DNA of 64,000 bases from Pedobacter fastidiosus (GTDB taxonomy: Bacteria; Bacteroidota; Bacteroidia; Sphingobacteriales; Sphingobacteriaceae), in NCBI RefSeq assembly GCF_014306625.1, contig NZ_JACRYL010000001.1:398597-462596 (forward strand). The letters run 5' to 3'. Shown in pieces: positions 9,499 through 19,456 of the stretch. The position numbers were made by a program, and so were the translations under genes. The number at the start of each line of letters is the position of its first letter. Positions within the stretch are counted from its first letter, which is position 1. The notes beneath the pieces were generated by a model. It did not search any database. It saw only the letters and a program-made list of their open reading frames with translations, and was not told where the DNA came from.

Positions 9499-9690
9499 CT
9501 ATCGGTCGGTGAGACACCAACCGATAGAAAAAAGTGGACTACCTAATCTCTTAATTTCCTCCCGCTGATTTAAGGGATTTCCGCAGAAAAGATAGATTTA
9601 ATTCCAGACGATTAATAGTGATTTGACTTCCTTTTATATAAATCTTAAGACTTTTTTTAACCTATCTGTTGGTGTCTCACCGACCGAAAA
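9499..9690. repeat. Inverted-repeat element, about 190 bp
   Basis: The segment 9503-9527 (core GGTCGGTGAGACACCAACC) recurs in inverse orientation at 9662-9686 with one mismatch over 25 bp, with about 134 bp of AT-rich DNA between. The left copy is itself nearly palindromic (9499-9527, 13-bp arms with one mismatch around AGA). The GTGTCTC/GAGACAC core is shared with the TTCGTGTCTCCACGAA repeats elsewhere in the window. No transposase lies inside. The rest of the 9399-9944 gap shows only AT-rich DNA with no credible gene. Confidence 0.7.
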
Positions 9691-9944
9691 ACCCAGTACA
9701 ACTGGTCAGTAATCTAAACCTGAAAGAGCTAAATAGCACCTGTTTTTTCTACGAGACTATCGGCGAAAGCAGGACTACTGCAACTGAAGAATTACTAAAA
9801 TTGTTCCAAATAAACTCCTTCGGAGCTTTCAAAAAAATAGAAATTGGTACATTTTATCAGCTTAAAAATCAAATATTCAAATTCTATATTAAAATTAATG
9901 CATTGATATGCAATTGTTTAAGTACTTTTTATGATTTATTTTAG

Positions 9945-9963
9945 TACTATGTATTGCATAGTA
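9945..9963. promoter_or_regulatory. Palindromic operator upstream of padR
   Basis: TACTATG-TATTG-CATAGTA is a perfect 7-bp inverted repeat around a 5-bp centre. It ends 14 bp before the -7 box of the padR-pspC operon, so it overlaps the -33 region. PadR-family repressors bind palindromes of this size and commonly repress their own operon. Confidence 0.6.
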
Positions 9964-9977
9964 TTGTATAAAACATA

Positions 9978-9985
9978 TATCTTTG
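9978..9985 (+). promoter_or_regulatory. -7 box of the padR operon, 4 nt from the start codon
   Basis: TATCTTTG matches TAnnTTTG. Only four bases (TTTT) separate it from the ATG at 9990, so the transcript is predicted to begin at or within the start codon. Confidence 0.55.
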
Positions 9986-9989
9986 TTTT

Positions 9990-10325
9990 ATGATAGCAGA
10001 AAATACGCAAACACAAATGCGGAAAGGAATTCTGGAATACTGTGTTTTATCAATCATCTCGAGAGGAGAAATTTACGCCTCTGATATTATTGCTGAATTA
10101 AGGTCGGCAAAACTGTTGGTGGTTGAGGGCACACTATATCCATTATTAACCAGGCTTAAAAACAATGGTTTGTTAAGCTACAACTGGGTAGAATCTACCT
10201 CAGGCCCACCGCGTAAATACTATACCTTAACTGAATTAGGGAAAGAAATTTTATCTCAATTAGATCAAACCTGGCAGGAGCTGGCTTATGCTGTAGGTAT
10301 TTCACAAAAAGGAGCCAATTCATAA
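9990..10325 (+). CDS. PadR-family transcriptional regulator
   Basis: The 111-residue product is a compact winged-helix PadR protein of the short subfamily 2 type. It shows 'ILSIISRGEIYASDI'-like helix 1, then 'EGTLYPLLTRLKNNGLL' (recognition helix), and the wing 'SGPPRKYYTLTELGK', the best conserved part of the family. PadR repressors release DNA on binding small ligands or on envelope stress. It is followed 17 bp later by pspC, so it most likely controls its own operon through the 9945-9963 palindrome. Confidence 0.92.
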   Translation: MIAENTQTQMRKGILEYCVLSIISRGEIYASDIIAELRSAKLLVVEGTLYPLLTRLKNNGLLSYNWVESTSGPPRKYYTLTELGKEILSQLDQTWQELAYAVGISQKGANS

Positions 10326-10342
10326 ATATTAGTAAAAAGGAA

Positions 10343-11965
10343 ATGGAAAAGACCATCATCATAAATATAGGCAACACCATCATTCATATTGAGGAAAGTG
10401 CTTACGAACTCTTAAAGGCTTATTTAATTGAGGTAAAACAACATTTTGCAAATCATGCGGATGATTTGGAAATTGTAACCGATATAGAAAACCGAATTGC
10501 CGAATTGCTTACGGAGCAATTGGAAGAACAGAAAAAACAAGTTGTAGATTCTAGCAATGTAAACTTGGTAATTGGCCAAATGGGTCGCGTTCAGGATTTT
10601 GATTCCACTGAAGAGCAAGAAGAGGAGGAGCCTATTATCAATACAACTTATCAGCACCAATACGCGGAGAAAAAATTATACCGCGATATGGATGAGCGTG
10701 TAATTGCTGGTGTTTGTGCCGGTATTGCACATTACGTAAATACAGAAGCGAAATGGATTAGATTGGCAATGTTGTTGATCATTTTTCTTGGAGGAGCTGG
10801 AATTTTAGTTTATGCCATTCTTTGGGTGATTATGCCAAAAGCAAAATCTCGTATCGAAAAAATGGAGATGAAAGGTGAGCCTGCAAATTTACAGGGTTTC
10901 CAGAAAAATTTAGATGAGGAATTACAGGCTGTTAAAGAGCGTTTATCAGAAGTAAATAAACATGCTCAACCTTTATTTACTCGTTTTGGAATTTTTATCG
11001 GCGAATTCTTCGAGTGGCTTGGTCACTTTATTGGAGGCACTGGAAAGGTAATTTTTAAAATTATAGCTGGTGTTATTATCATCTTCGGGGTTTTATTCTT
11101 GCTTTCCTTAATTATTGGGTTCGCGGCCTTTCAAGGGTTTTGGGATGAAAGTATTTACGAATATTTCCCCTTTTCTATTGTAAGCGATAGTAATAGAGGT
11201 ATAATTTTATTGAGTGCTTTCGTGGTGTTTTTCATCCCGATTTTGGCGCTTGTACTTTTCTCTATCCGTGTTGCTTTTAACAAACAAGCAATTAATAAAA
11301 CACTTTCTTTTGCCTTGCTAATTATTTGGTTAGCAGGTGTTGCAACAGCAGGATATCAAGCTGCAAAAATCTCTACTGAGTTTAAGCAGCATGCAGAATT
11401 AACCCAAACTACTGATTTGAAAATACTTCCAAGTTATGTTATTGACATAGATAAAAGCAAATATTTTAGCAAGGAAGACAGCGTTGCTTATCACATCAAT
11501 TCGAATCAGAAAAATCAAATTGTTGTAGAAGATTTTGAAAATGGACCTTTTGTTTCGCCTAATAATATTCGGATCAACATTAATAAAAGCGAAACTGGTA
11601 TCACCAGATTAACCCAAAAATTCGAATCGCAAGGCAAAACATTTCCAAGTGCGTTGCAAAATGCGCAAAATATAAGTTACGCCTACGAAGTAAAAGAATC
11701 TTCGCTGATTTTCAGTCCTCGTTTTCAGCTTAGAAAAGGAACTATTTGGAGAAACCAAGAAGTTTGGTTAAACCTTGAAGTTCCGGTTGGCACCAAATTA
11801 ATTTTAAAGCAGGATGCTTATAGGTACATTAATAATTACTGGTCGTGGAGCTGTGATAACAATGAACACGACGGTAACGATTATAGCGTTTGGATTATGA
11901 CTGATGAGGGTTTGAAATGTCAATACGAATTAAATCATCCAACGGAAAACAAAGAAAATCAATAG
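10343..11965 (+). CDS. PspC-domain membrane protein
   Basis: The 540-residue protein begins with a soluble region that ends in an acidic stretch (residues 1-105). A PspC domain follows at about 110-175, with 'KLYRDMDERVIAGVCAGIAHY' and the hydrophobic 'LVYAILWVIMPK'. Four or so further membrane helices lie at about 215-340. The C-terminal 200 residues look like an extracytoplasmic beta domain. PspC-type proteins sense or stabilise the stressed cytoplasmic membrane. In this phylum a PadR gene in front is common. It is probably co-transcribed with padR and the beta-barrel gene downstream. Confidence 0.88.
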   Translation: MEKTIIINIGNTIIHIEESAYELLKAYLIEVKQHFANHADDLEIVTDIENRIAELLTEQLEEQKKQVVDSSNVNLVIGQMGRVQDFDSTEEQEEEEPIINTTYQHQYAEKKLYRDMDERVIAGVCAGIAHYVNTEAKWIRLAMLLIIFLGGAGILVYAILWVIMPKAKSRIEKMEMKGEPANLQGFQKNLDEELQAVKERLSEVNKHAQPLFTRFGIFIGEFFEWLGHFIGGTGKVIFKIIAGVIIIFGVLFLLSLIIGFAAFQGFWDESIYEYFPFSIVSDSNRGIILLSAFVVFFIPILALVLFSIRVAFNKQAINKTLSFALLIIWLAGVATAGYQAAKISTEFKQHAELTQTTDLKILPSYVIDIDKSKYFSKEDSVAYHINSNQKNQIVVEDFENGPFVSPNNIRININKSETGITRLTQKFESQGKTFPSALQNAQNISYAYEVKESSLIFSPRFQLRKGTIWRNQEVWLNLEVPVGTKLILKQDAYRYINNYWSWSCDNNEHDGNDYSVWIMTDEGLKCQYELNHPTENKENQ

Positions 11966-11972
11966 AAACTTG

Positions 11973-12008
11973 GCTTTAATCGTTGTTTTTGATGATGACG
12001 ATTAAAGC
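11973..12008 (+). promoter_or_regulatory. Intercistronic hairpin between pspC and the beta-barrel gene
   Basis: GCTTTAATCGT (11973-11983) pairs perfectly with ACGATTAAAGC (11998-12008) around a 14-nt loop. There is no T-run after it, so it is more likely an mRNA stability or attenuation structure than a strong terminator. It ends 16 nt before the ATG at 12025. Confidence 0.5.
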
Positions 12009-12024
12009 TTAACCCAACAAAATC

Positions 12025-14475
12025 ATGAAAAAGTTATTAATGCTAATTGCGTGCCTTTTGGTGTGTGGGGTTTCCTTTGCCCAAAAATTGAACAAAATCT
12101 CCGGTAAAATCGTAGATGAAAAAGCGGAGGTTGTGCCTTTTGCAATCGTAAGAGTTTTAACTTTTCCAGATACTGTTCTAGTTAAAAGTATTGCGACAAC
12201 GCCTGATGGAACATTTGCTTTTGATCAGATAAAAAATGGAGATTATATACTCTCCATTTCCATGATGGGATTCAAAAACAAGAAAACAGATAAATTTTCA
12301 ATTTCGAGTGATTTAGTATTGCCAAACATAACGATAGAAAGTAGCTCGAAACAACTTAAAGAAGTAAGTGTATCAGGAAGAAAACCTTTTATCGAACATC
12401 AAATTGATAAAACCGTTTTGAATGTCGAAAATAGCATTACTGCTTCAGGAAGCACGGCTTTAGAGGTTTTGGAGAAAGCGCCGGGCGTACAGATTGATCG
12501 ACAAAACGATCAAATAAAGTTGAATAACAAATCGGGTGTTATGGTAATGATTGATGGGAAAACAAATTTTCTTTCAGGCGCAGATGTAACCACTTTGCTA
12601 AGCAATATGAGCAGTGATCAAATTTCTACAATTGAATTGATTACCAATCCATCTTCAAAATATGATGCAGCTGGAAACGCTGGAATTATAAATATAAAAC
12701 TGAAAAGAAATAAAGCCTATGGTACAAACGGTACGGTTTCTTTTAACGGCGGACAAGGAATTATGCCAGATTCGCCAAGCGATTTATACCGGGGTGGATT
12801 AAATTTAAACCTAAATCATAGAGAAGGAAAATGGAATATTTTTGGAAACGGAGCAATAGCTAGGAAATCGAATTTCAACAATACATATTTAAATAGAACA
12901 ACATTATCAAACGGTTTGGCAAGTTCATTAACCCAAAATTTCGATCGTAAAAATAAAGGAGTAGGTTTTCAAGGAAAATTGGGAGCAGATTATTATGCAT
13001 CAGAAAAGACAGTTTTTGGTGTAATGGTTGATGCGAATACCGTAAATACAAAACTGACCAATTTTAGCAATACAAATATCAATGCAGTTCAAAATGGAAG
13101 CGCTAGCTTAAGTTACATATTACAAGATGCAAATTCAAGTTCGCCGGCGAGTAATTTAACGGCAAACTTTAATATGAAACACGATTATAATAAGGATGGT
13201 AAAAGTTTAACTTTCGATGTAGATTATTCTGGTTTCAGCAATAAGAAAGATGAAAACTTTTTGGCAAACTATTTGAATGCGTCAGGCAGTTCGACCAACA
13301 AAACCAGCTTAAGGAATATTACGGATGCAAAGATTAATGTTTATGCTGCAAAAACAGACTTTACATTGCCTTTATCCAAAACCATGAAAATAGAAACGGG
13401 TTTAAAAAGTAGCTATGTTGTAACCAACAACGATTTCCTTTCAGAACAATTTGTTTCTGGGGTTTGGCAAAACGATTTGGGTAAATCCAATAATTTTGTT
13501 TACAAAGAAAACATTAACGCAGTTTATGCTAATTTTTCGAAAGAATGGAAGGTTTGGCAAATTCAATTGGGATTAAGGGCAGAGCAAACACACTCTAATG
13601 GGAACTCAATCACCGATAATAAAGAAGTAGATCGAAATTATGTATCGCTTTTTCCTACAATCTTTGTAAATCAAAAATTAAACGAAAATAATAACATCCG
13701 CTATTCTTATGGCAGAAGGGTAGATAGACCAAATTATCAACAGCTAAATCCTTTCGTTTTTTATATGGACCCATTGGCTGTAGATCAAGGAAATCCGTAT
13801 TTGAAACCCCAATTTACAACCAACTACGAGGTAAGTTACAGTTATAAAGAAGCATCGATAAGTTTAAGCTATTCTGATACCCGAGATATGATTACGCAGA
13901 TTAGCAAACAGGATGATGCAACTCGTGTCATTAGCGTAATCAGAGAGAATTTTGGTAGATTTCAAAACTACTCTGCCGATTTAAATTACCCTGTAAAAAT
14001 TACAAACTGGTGGAGCCTGCAAAATAACATCAGCATTTTCTATAATAAGTTTGAAGATGGAAACATTGAAGGTGCAGCTTACAACGCAAGTAAAGTAGCT
14101 GTAAATTTATATAATTCTAACTCTTTTACCTTACCTGGCAATGTTTTGCTTGAAGTGAGTTTCTGGTTAAATTCTCCACGAATTTCTGGAGTAGAACAAA
14201 CAACAATCTATCAATATGCTTTAAACGCAGGAATTCAAAAAAGCATGTTAAATAAAAAGCTTAAGCTTAGGTTAAATATGGATGATATTTTATTAACCAA
14301 TCGATGGGAAGGGAAGTTGGTTTACCAAAATATTAACATGAATGTGGTTAATAAATACACAAGCAGAAGAGCAAATTTTAGTGTGAGCTATAGTTTTGGA
14401 AACCAGAATGTAAAATCTGCAAGATCAAGAAATACTGCTACCGATGATATTAAAAATAGAGCTGGAGGCAATTAA
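12025..14475 (+). CDS. TonB-dependent-receptor-like outer membrane beta-barrel protein
   Basis: This 816-residue protein has a signal peptide (ending 'CGVSFAQ') and a carboxypeptidase-regulatory-like domain at about 25-110 ('ISGKIVDEKAEVVPFAIVRV'). A plug-like domain at about 115-235 contains 'VLEKAPGVQIDRQNDQIKLN'. A long beta-barrel with many aromatic strand ends follows. This arrangement is the outer-membrane beta-barrel (OMP_b-brl_3) class related to SusC/TonB receptors; no Sus-specific SusD partner follows. Its place after padR-pspC suggests an envelope-stress or transport role under PadR control. The C-terminus is Asn/Arg-rich and polar rather than aromatic. Confidence 0.85.
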   Translation: MKKLLMLIACLLVCGVSFAQKLNKISGKIVDEKAEVVPFAIVRVLTFPDTVLVKSIATTPDGTFAFDQIKNGDYILSISMMGFKNKKTDKFSISSDLVLPNITIESSSKQLKEVSVSGRKPFIEHQIDKTVLNVENSITASGSTALEVLEKAPGVQIDRQNDQIKLNNKSGVMVMIDGKTNFLSGADVTTLLSNMSSDQISTIELITNPSSKYDAAGNAGIINIKLKRNKAYGTNGTVSFNGGQGIMPDSPSDLYRGGLNLNLNHREGKWNIFGNGAIARKSNFNNTYLNRTTLSNGLASSLTQNFDRKNKGVGFQGKLGADYYASEKTVFGVMVDANTVNTKLTNFSNTNINAVQNGSASLSYILQDANSSSPASNLTANFNMKHDYNKDGKSLTFDVDYSGFSNKKDENFLANYLNASGSSTNKTSLRNITDAKINVYAAKTDFTLPLSKTMKIETGLKSSYVVTNNDFLSEQFVSGVWQNDLGKSNNFVYKENINAVYANFSKEWKVWQIQLGLRAEQTHSNGNSITDNKEVDRNYVSLFPTIFVNQKLNENNNIRYSYGRRVDRPNYQQLNPFVFYMDPLAVDQGNPYLKPQFTTNYEVSYSYKEASISLSYSDTRDMITQISKQDDATRVISVIRENFGRFQNYSADLNYPVKITNWWSLQNNISIFYNKFEDGNIEGAAYNASKVAVNLYNSNSFTLPGNVLLEVSFWLNSPRISGVEQTTIYQYALNAGIQKSMLNKKLKLRLNMDDILLTNRWEGKLVYQNINMNVVNKYTSRRANFSVSYSFGNQNVKSARSRNTATDDIKNRAGGN

Positions 14476-14498
14476 TCATAAACCTAATAATTAAAAAA

Positions 14499-14864
14499 AT
14501 GAACAAATTAATCTATTTAATCGCAACCATATTTATTCCATTAAGCTTTGGCTGTAATGGCAGTGCGGATCGTTTATCGGTTTCTACAATGGATTCGAAC
14601 TTCAAATTAGTTTTTAAGGCTGATTATCCAGAAGAAAAAACAGCAAAACTGGAAAAATATCTAGATAGCACTTTACATAACGATTTGCCTTTAGATCAAA
14701 ATATAGATCTTTTTGTAAACCTTAACGGAAGCGAGAAATTTAATCTAAAGGCAACAAAAGGTCATTTGGAAATTCTCTTCGACAAAAAGGGGAATTCTTT
14801 AGGCAGCTATCTGAAAATTAAACGCTTAACAGAAAATATAAGTAATAAGCTTATTGAAAACTGA
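14499..14864 (+). CDS. Small lipoprotein of unknown function
   Basis: The 121-residue product has a short signal peptide with a lipobox ending 'LSFGC' (Cys at residue 19), so it is probably lipidated. The mature part is charged, with 'DYPEEKTAKLEKYLDSTL'. I do not recognise the family. It starts 23 bp after the beta-barrel gene and ends just before a terminator, making it the last gene of the padR operon. Confidence 0.7.
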   Translation: MNKLIYLIATIFIPLSFGCNGSADRLSVSTMDSNFKLVFKADYPEEKTAKLEKYLDSTLHNDLPLDQNIDLFVNLNGSEKFNLKATKGHLEILFDKKGNSLGSYLKIKRLTENISNKLIEN

Positions 14865-14890
14865 TAGCTGAAAAAATTCGTTTCTACAAG

Positions 14891-14926
14891 GGTTGGTGTA
14901 TTTATGCATCAACCTTTTTTATTTTA
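14891..14926 (+). terminator. Terminator of the padR-pspC operon
   Basis: GGTTGGTG (14891 on) pairs with CATCAACC (ending 14914), with one wobble, followed by TTTTTTATTTT. It is a standard intrinsic terminator 25 bp after the last gene. Confidence 0.75.
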
Positions 14927-15073
14927 ATTAAATTGTAGTTAATTGCTTCTACTTAGCAAGCAATTTTAAATTTTACTTCAATTAGCTCTATTAAACATCG
15001 ACACAAAATGTGGTGTAAATAATTATCAAAGTATCTTGCAAGAATTATCCCCTATTATCTTATTACCGAGTAA

Positions 15074-18000
15074 ATGAATAAAAATGAAATAGAAAGAGTA
15101 GCTGCGTTAAAGGGCTATGAAGTACTAGATTCGTTAAGTGAAAAAGAATTTGATAGAATTACCAGATTGGCCTCCATTATTTGTGAGACGGATATTTCTT
15201 TGATTTCCCTTGTTGATGAAAAACGCCAGTGGTTTAAATCTAGAGTTGGTTTAGATGTTTCTGAAACACCCAGAAATTTAGCCTTTTGCAGATATACGAT
15301 TTTGGATGATCGAATTATGGAGGTTGAAAATGCTGTTTTAGATGATCGCTTCCACGATAATCTTCTGGTTACTGGAGATCCTAATATTCGGTTTTACGCA
15401 GGTTTTCCACTAATAGATCCAAACGGATTTGCATTGGGAACATTATGTGTAATCGATAGTAAACCGAAAGTTTTAACCGATAACCAAAAAGAAGCGCTCG
15501 AACTTTTAGCCCGAGAAACTATTTCTTTAATTGTTGAGCGACGCGAGAAGGAAGAACTTAAAAATTTTGCAAGGCTTTTTCAATTATCTGATGATTTAAT
15601 CTGCGTTGCGGATATAAATGGAAAACTGAAAAAGATTAATCCAAGCTTTGAAAAAGTTCTAGGCTGGGATCATGATAAAATACTGGGGAAATCCTTCTAT
15701 GATTATATCCACCCTGATGATTTAGCACTTACCAAAAGTAAACTGGGGAATCTTCGCGAAAACAATAAAGGCATCAGCTTTACCCATCGTTTTAAAACCA
15801 AAGGCGATACCTATAAAACGGTTCATTGGGTTGCTACGATAGAAGAGGGAACCAATAATATTTTTGCCATCGGCCGTGATATTTCGGTAGAGATAGAGCA
15901 GCAACAGCTTTTACTTACCAGCGAGCAAAAGTTTAAAACTTTTTTCGAAAACTCTCAGGGTTTAATGTGTACACACGATTTGGAAGGGAATTTTATCTCG
16001 GTAAATAGTGCTGGCGCTAAAATTTTGGGCTACACAAAAAATGAACTCGATAAAAAAGGGTTGTTCAATATTGTTCCAAAAGAACGCCATGATTTTCTAC
16101 AAGCTTACTTAGCCGAAATAAAAAATGTTGGTCATGTTCGTGGCCAAATGATTACCAATACCAAGCAAGGTGCAAAACGAATTTGGATGTTTTCTAATGT
16201 ATTGGAGCAGGATATAAATGGTGAAGCTTACGTAATTGGAAATGCTGTAGACATTACCGAACAATATAATTTAGAAATCGATCTAAAACATACCAAAGAT
16301 GTTTTGGAACAAACCAATACCGTTGCGAGAGTTGGGGGTTGGGAACTGGATTTAGTAAAGAATAAACTTTACTGGACAGCCATGACCAAGCAAATTCATG
16401 AAGTTGAGCCAGATTACGTTCCAGAATTAGCTACAGCAATTAATTTTTATAAAGAAGGCGAAAGTCGGATTAAAATAAAAGAAGCGATAGATTCTTCGAT
16501 TCAAAATGGCCCAGAATGGGATTTGGAATTGCAGGTAATTACGGCCAAGGGTAAGGAGCTTTGGGTTCGATCTTTGGGTAATTGCGATTTTGTTGATGGT
16601 AAATGTGTTCGTGCTTACGGAACGTTTCAAGATATTGACGAATATAAAAAGGCAGACATTGCTAGAAACGAATCTAAAAAACTGTTAGATGATGTTTTAA
16701 ATGCAGCATCTGAAGTGGCCATTATTGCGACCGATATTAATGGATTAATTACCGTTTTTAACAAAGGTGCCGAAAAAATGTTGGGTTACGATTGTAAGGA
16801 AATGATTGGTAAGCATACACCCGCCATTATTCACGATCAAAATGAGATGATTTCTTATGGTAATAAATTAAGTGCAGAACTTGGCTACAAAGTTGAAGGT
16901 TTTGGTGTTTTAATTGGTTATGCAAACACAAGTAAATCAGAAAAAAACGATTGGACATTTATCAAAAAGGATAAGTCGAGATTAACAGTTTCTATTGATG
17001 CGACCGCTATAAAGGATGAGGAGGGTAATGTAATTGGTTATTTGGGTATTTCTACCGATATCACCAAAAGAAAAGAGATTGAAAAAGATTTAGCCCTAGA
17101 AAAAGCCAGGCTCTTAGCCTTTATTGAACATACACCGGCTGCGGTCGCCATGCTTGATAATAATATGATCTATTTGGCGGTTAGCCAAAAATGGATGGAA
17201 GATTATAAATTGCAAGGCAAAAAAGTAATTGGAGCCTCTCATTACGAGGTATTTCCAAATTTGGATGAAGGAAGGAAATTAAGGCATGTAAAAATTCTTG
17301 CCGGGAAAGTAGATCGAAGGGAAGAAGATATTTTTACAAATCCTGAAACTGGGGTGGCACATTACATCACCTGGGAAATGCGCCCATGGTATCAATTGGA
17401 TGGAAATATTGGAGGCATGATGATGTTTACCCAAGACATTTCGCCTTTGGTAAACCAGCGAGAAGAACTTAAAATTGCAAAAATCCAAGCAGATCAAGCC
17501 AATGTAGCCAAATCTGAATTTTTGGCCAATATGAGTCACGAAATTCGTACACCATTAAATGGCGTAATCGGCTTTACGGATTTAGTTTTAAAAACTAAGT
17601 TAAACGAAACGCAACTGCAATATCTTACCATCGTAAATCAATCTGCTAATGCATTATTAAGCATTATAAATGATATTTTGGATTTCTCTAAAATAGAGGC
17701 TGGCAAGTTCGAACTCGATATTGATAAATGTGATCTGTATGAAATTGCATCTCAGGCAACGGATATTACAACCTATCAAATTCAGGCAAAAAACTTAGAA
17801 ATGTTGTTAAATATCTCGCCAGATTTACCTCGGTTTGTTTGGGCAGATTCTGTTAGGCTAAAGCAGATTTTAATTAACCTTTTAGGCAACGCATCTAAAT
17901 TTACCGAAACCGGGGAGATTGAATTAAAAATTGAATCTTTAAATCAGGATGAAGAAAATAATTTATTGAGGTTTAGTATTCGAGATACCGGAATTGGAAT

Positions 18001-19411
18001 TAAGCCTGATAAGCAGGAGAAAATATTCGAAGCTTTTGCGCAGGAAGATTCTTCTACAACAAAAAAATATGGCGGAACGGGTTTGGGTTTAACCATTTCG
18101 AATAAATTATTACGAATGATGAATAGTCGTTTGAAGTTGAAAAGTACGCCTGATGTTGGCAGTACATTTTACTTTGATGTTTTGTTAAAGGCAGAAAACG
18201 GACCGGAAATTGAATGGCAAAATTTAGAAAGTATCAAGAGCGTACTTATTGTTGATGATAACGATAACAATAGAACCATTTTAAACCAGATTCTTTTACT
18301 GAAAAATATAAAAACTGATGAGGCAAAAAGTGGTTTCGAAGCACTTCAGTTTTTATCGGAAGGTAAACGTTACGATGCTATTTTAATGGATTATCATATG
18401 CCTTACATGGATGGTTTGGAAACGATTTCTAAAATTAGAAACAGCTTTTTTAATACGCATGAAAAGCAACCAATCATTCTCTTACACAGCTCATCTGATG
18501 ATGGAACTTTGATTAAATCTTGTCAGGATTTACAGGTGAATCACCGTTTGGTTAAGCCAATTAAAATGCCCGATATTTATAGGATTTTAAGTAGACTTCA
18601 TCAAACAAAGGCAGAAATTAAAGTGGAAGAAAATGAATCAACCTTTATGCTGCCAGAAGCCAATCCACGCAAAATAATGATTGTGGAAGATAACGAGGTT
18701 AACCGATTTTTAACTAAAACGCTAATCGATAACATTTCTCCGGGAAACAAGATTATTGAAGCTAAAAACGGTTTAGAGGGATTAAAACTTTTTTCTTCAG
18801 AAGCCCCCGATTTAATTTTTATGGATATCCAGATGCCAATTATGAACGGCTATGAAACCACTGGAGAAATTAGAAAAATAGATGCTAAGAAGACACCCAT
18901 TATTGCCATTACCGCAGGTAATGTAATGGGCGAAAAGGAGAAGTGTTTGGATGCTGGAATGGATGATTTTATTACCAAACCCATAATGGAAGATACCATT
19001 GGGCAAGTTTTAAACAAATGGTTGCTTAAGGGAGAGGAAGAAAAAGCAACTACACTTCAGTTTCAAGCCAATGATGATGCCCATTTCGACCCAGGAAGAT
19101 TAAGAAGTTATTATGGCCAAAATGCCGATAAGCTCAAGAAAATAGTTACTTTAACAATTGGCCAACTTAAAGAATCTGTTGCACTTTTAGGAATCGATAT
19201 CTCTGATAAAAACCTAGAAAGTATTAATTTATTAGGGCACAAAGTTTATGGTACATCTGTTTCTGCAGGTTTAACAAAGCTATCTAAAATTGCTGCCGAA
19301 ATTGAGAAAGTAGAAACACTGGAAGAATTGAAAGGGAACAATCTTTTTGAACAGTTTACATCAGAAATTGAATATTTGATAGGTTTTTTAAGTAAACAAT
19401 ATTTAGATTAA
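15074..19411 (+). CDS. Hybrid sensor histidine kinase, GAF-5xPAS-HisKA-HATPase-REC-REC-HPt
   Basis: The 1445-residue protein has no signal peptide or membrane helix, so it senses inside the cell. Order of parts: GAF (about 20-160), five PAS/PAC units (about 165-800), HisKA with 'MSHEIRTPLNG' (phosphorylated His 822), HATPase with 'DTGIGI' and 'GGTGLGLTIS', receiver 1 (Asp 1106 in 'LMDYHMP'), receiver 2 (Asp 1251 in 'FMDIQMP'), and a C-terminal HPt domain with His 1389 in 'LLGHKVYGTS'. It thus carries a complete phosphorelay in one chain. The output partner is not encoded nearby, so it may hand phosphate to an orphan regulator elsewhere. Confidence 0.95.
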   Translation: MNKNEIERVAALKGYEVLDSLSEKEFDRITRLASIICETDISLISLVDEKRQWFKSRVGLDVSETPRNLAFCRYTILDDRIMEVENAVLDDRFHDNLLVTGDPNIRFYAGFPLIDPNGFALGTLCVIDSKPKVLTDNQKEALELLARETISLIVERREKEELKNFARLFQLSDDLICVADINGKLKKINPSFEKVLGWDHDKILGKSFYDYIHPDDLALTKSKLGNLRENNKGISFTHRFKTKGDTYKTVHWVATIEEGTNNIFAIGRDISVEIEQQQLLLTSEQKFKTFFENSQGLMCTHDLEGNFISVNSAGAKILGYTKNELDKKGLFNIVPKERHDFLQAYLAEIKNVGHVRGQMITNTKQGAKRIWMFSNVLEQDINGEAYVIGNAVDITEQYNLEIDLKHTKDVLEQTNTVARVGGWELDLVKNKLYWTAMTKQIHEVEPDYVPELATAINFYKEGESRIKIKEAIDSSIQNGPEWDLELQVITAKGKELWVRSLGNCDFVDGKCVRAYGTFQDIDEYKKADIARNESKKLLDDVLNAASEVAIIATDINGLITVFNKGAEKMLGYDCKEMIGKHTPAIIHDQNEMISYGNKLSAELGYKVEGFGVLIGYANTSKSEKNDWTFIKKDKSRLTVSIDATAIKDEEGNVIGYLGISTDITKRKEIEKDLALEKARLLAFIEHTPAAVAMLDNNMIYLAVSQKWMEDYKLQGKKVIGASHYEVFPNLDEGRKLRHVKILAGKVDRREEDIFTNPETGVAHYITWEMRPWYQLDGNIGGMMMFTQDISPLVNQREELKIAKIQADQANVAKSEFLANMSHEIRTPLNGVIGFTDLVLKTKLNETQLQYLTIVNQSANALLSIINDILDFSKIEAGKFELDIDKCDLYEIASQATDITTYQIQAKNLEMLLNISPDLPRFVWADSVRLKQILINLLGNASKFTETGEIELKIESLNQDEENNLLRFSIRDTGIGIKPDKQEKIFEAFAQEDSSTTKKYGGTGLGLTISNKLLRMMNSRLKLKSTPDVGSTFYFDVLLKAENGPEIEWQNLESIKSVLIVDDNDNNRTILNQILLLKNIKTDEAKSGFEALQFLSEGKRYDAILMDYHMPYMDGLETISKIRNSFFNTHEKQPIILLHSSSDDGTLIKSCQDLQVNHRLVKPIKMPDIYRILSRLHQTKAEIKVEENESTFMLPEANPRKIMIVEDNEVNRFLTKTLIDNISPGNKIIEAKNGLEGLKLFSSEAPDLIFMDIQMPIMNGYETTGEIRKIDAKKTPIIAITAGNVMGEKEKCLDAGMDDFITKPIMEDTIGQVLNKWLLKGEEEKATTLQFQANDDAHFDPGRLRSYYGQNADKLKKIVTLTIGQLKESVALLGIDISDKNLESINLLGHKVYGTSVSAGLTKLSKIAAEIEKVETLEELKGNNLFEQFTSEIEYLIGFLSKQYLD

Positions 19412-19456
19412 AAATTATTAATTTCAAACGTATGCGCTCCATAACATAAAATAAAA

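Noticed and set aside
9669..9944. Open frame of 91 codons after the 9.5-kb repeat
   Set aside because: It starts with TTG inside the inverted repeat, has a biased composition, no recognisable motif and no upstream signal, and overlaps the padR operator region.
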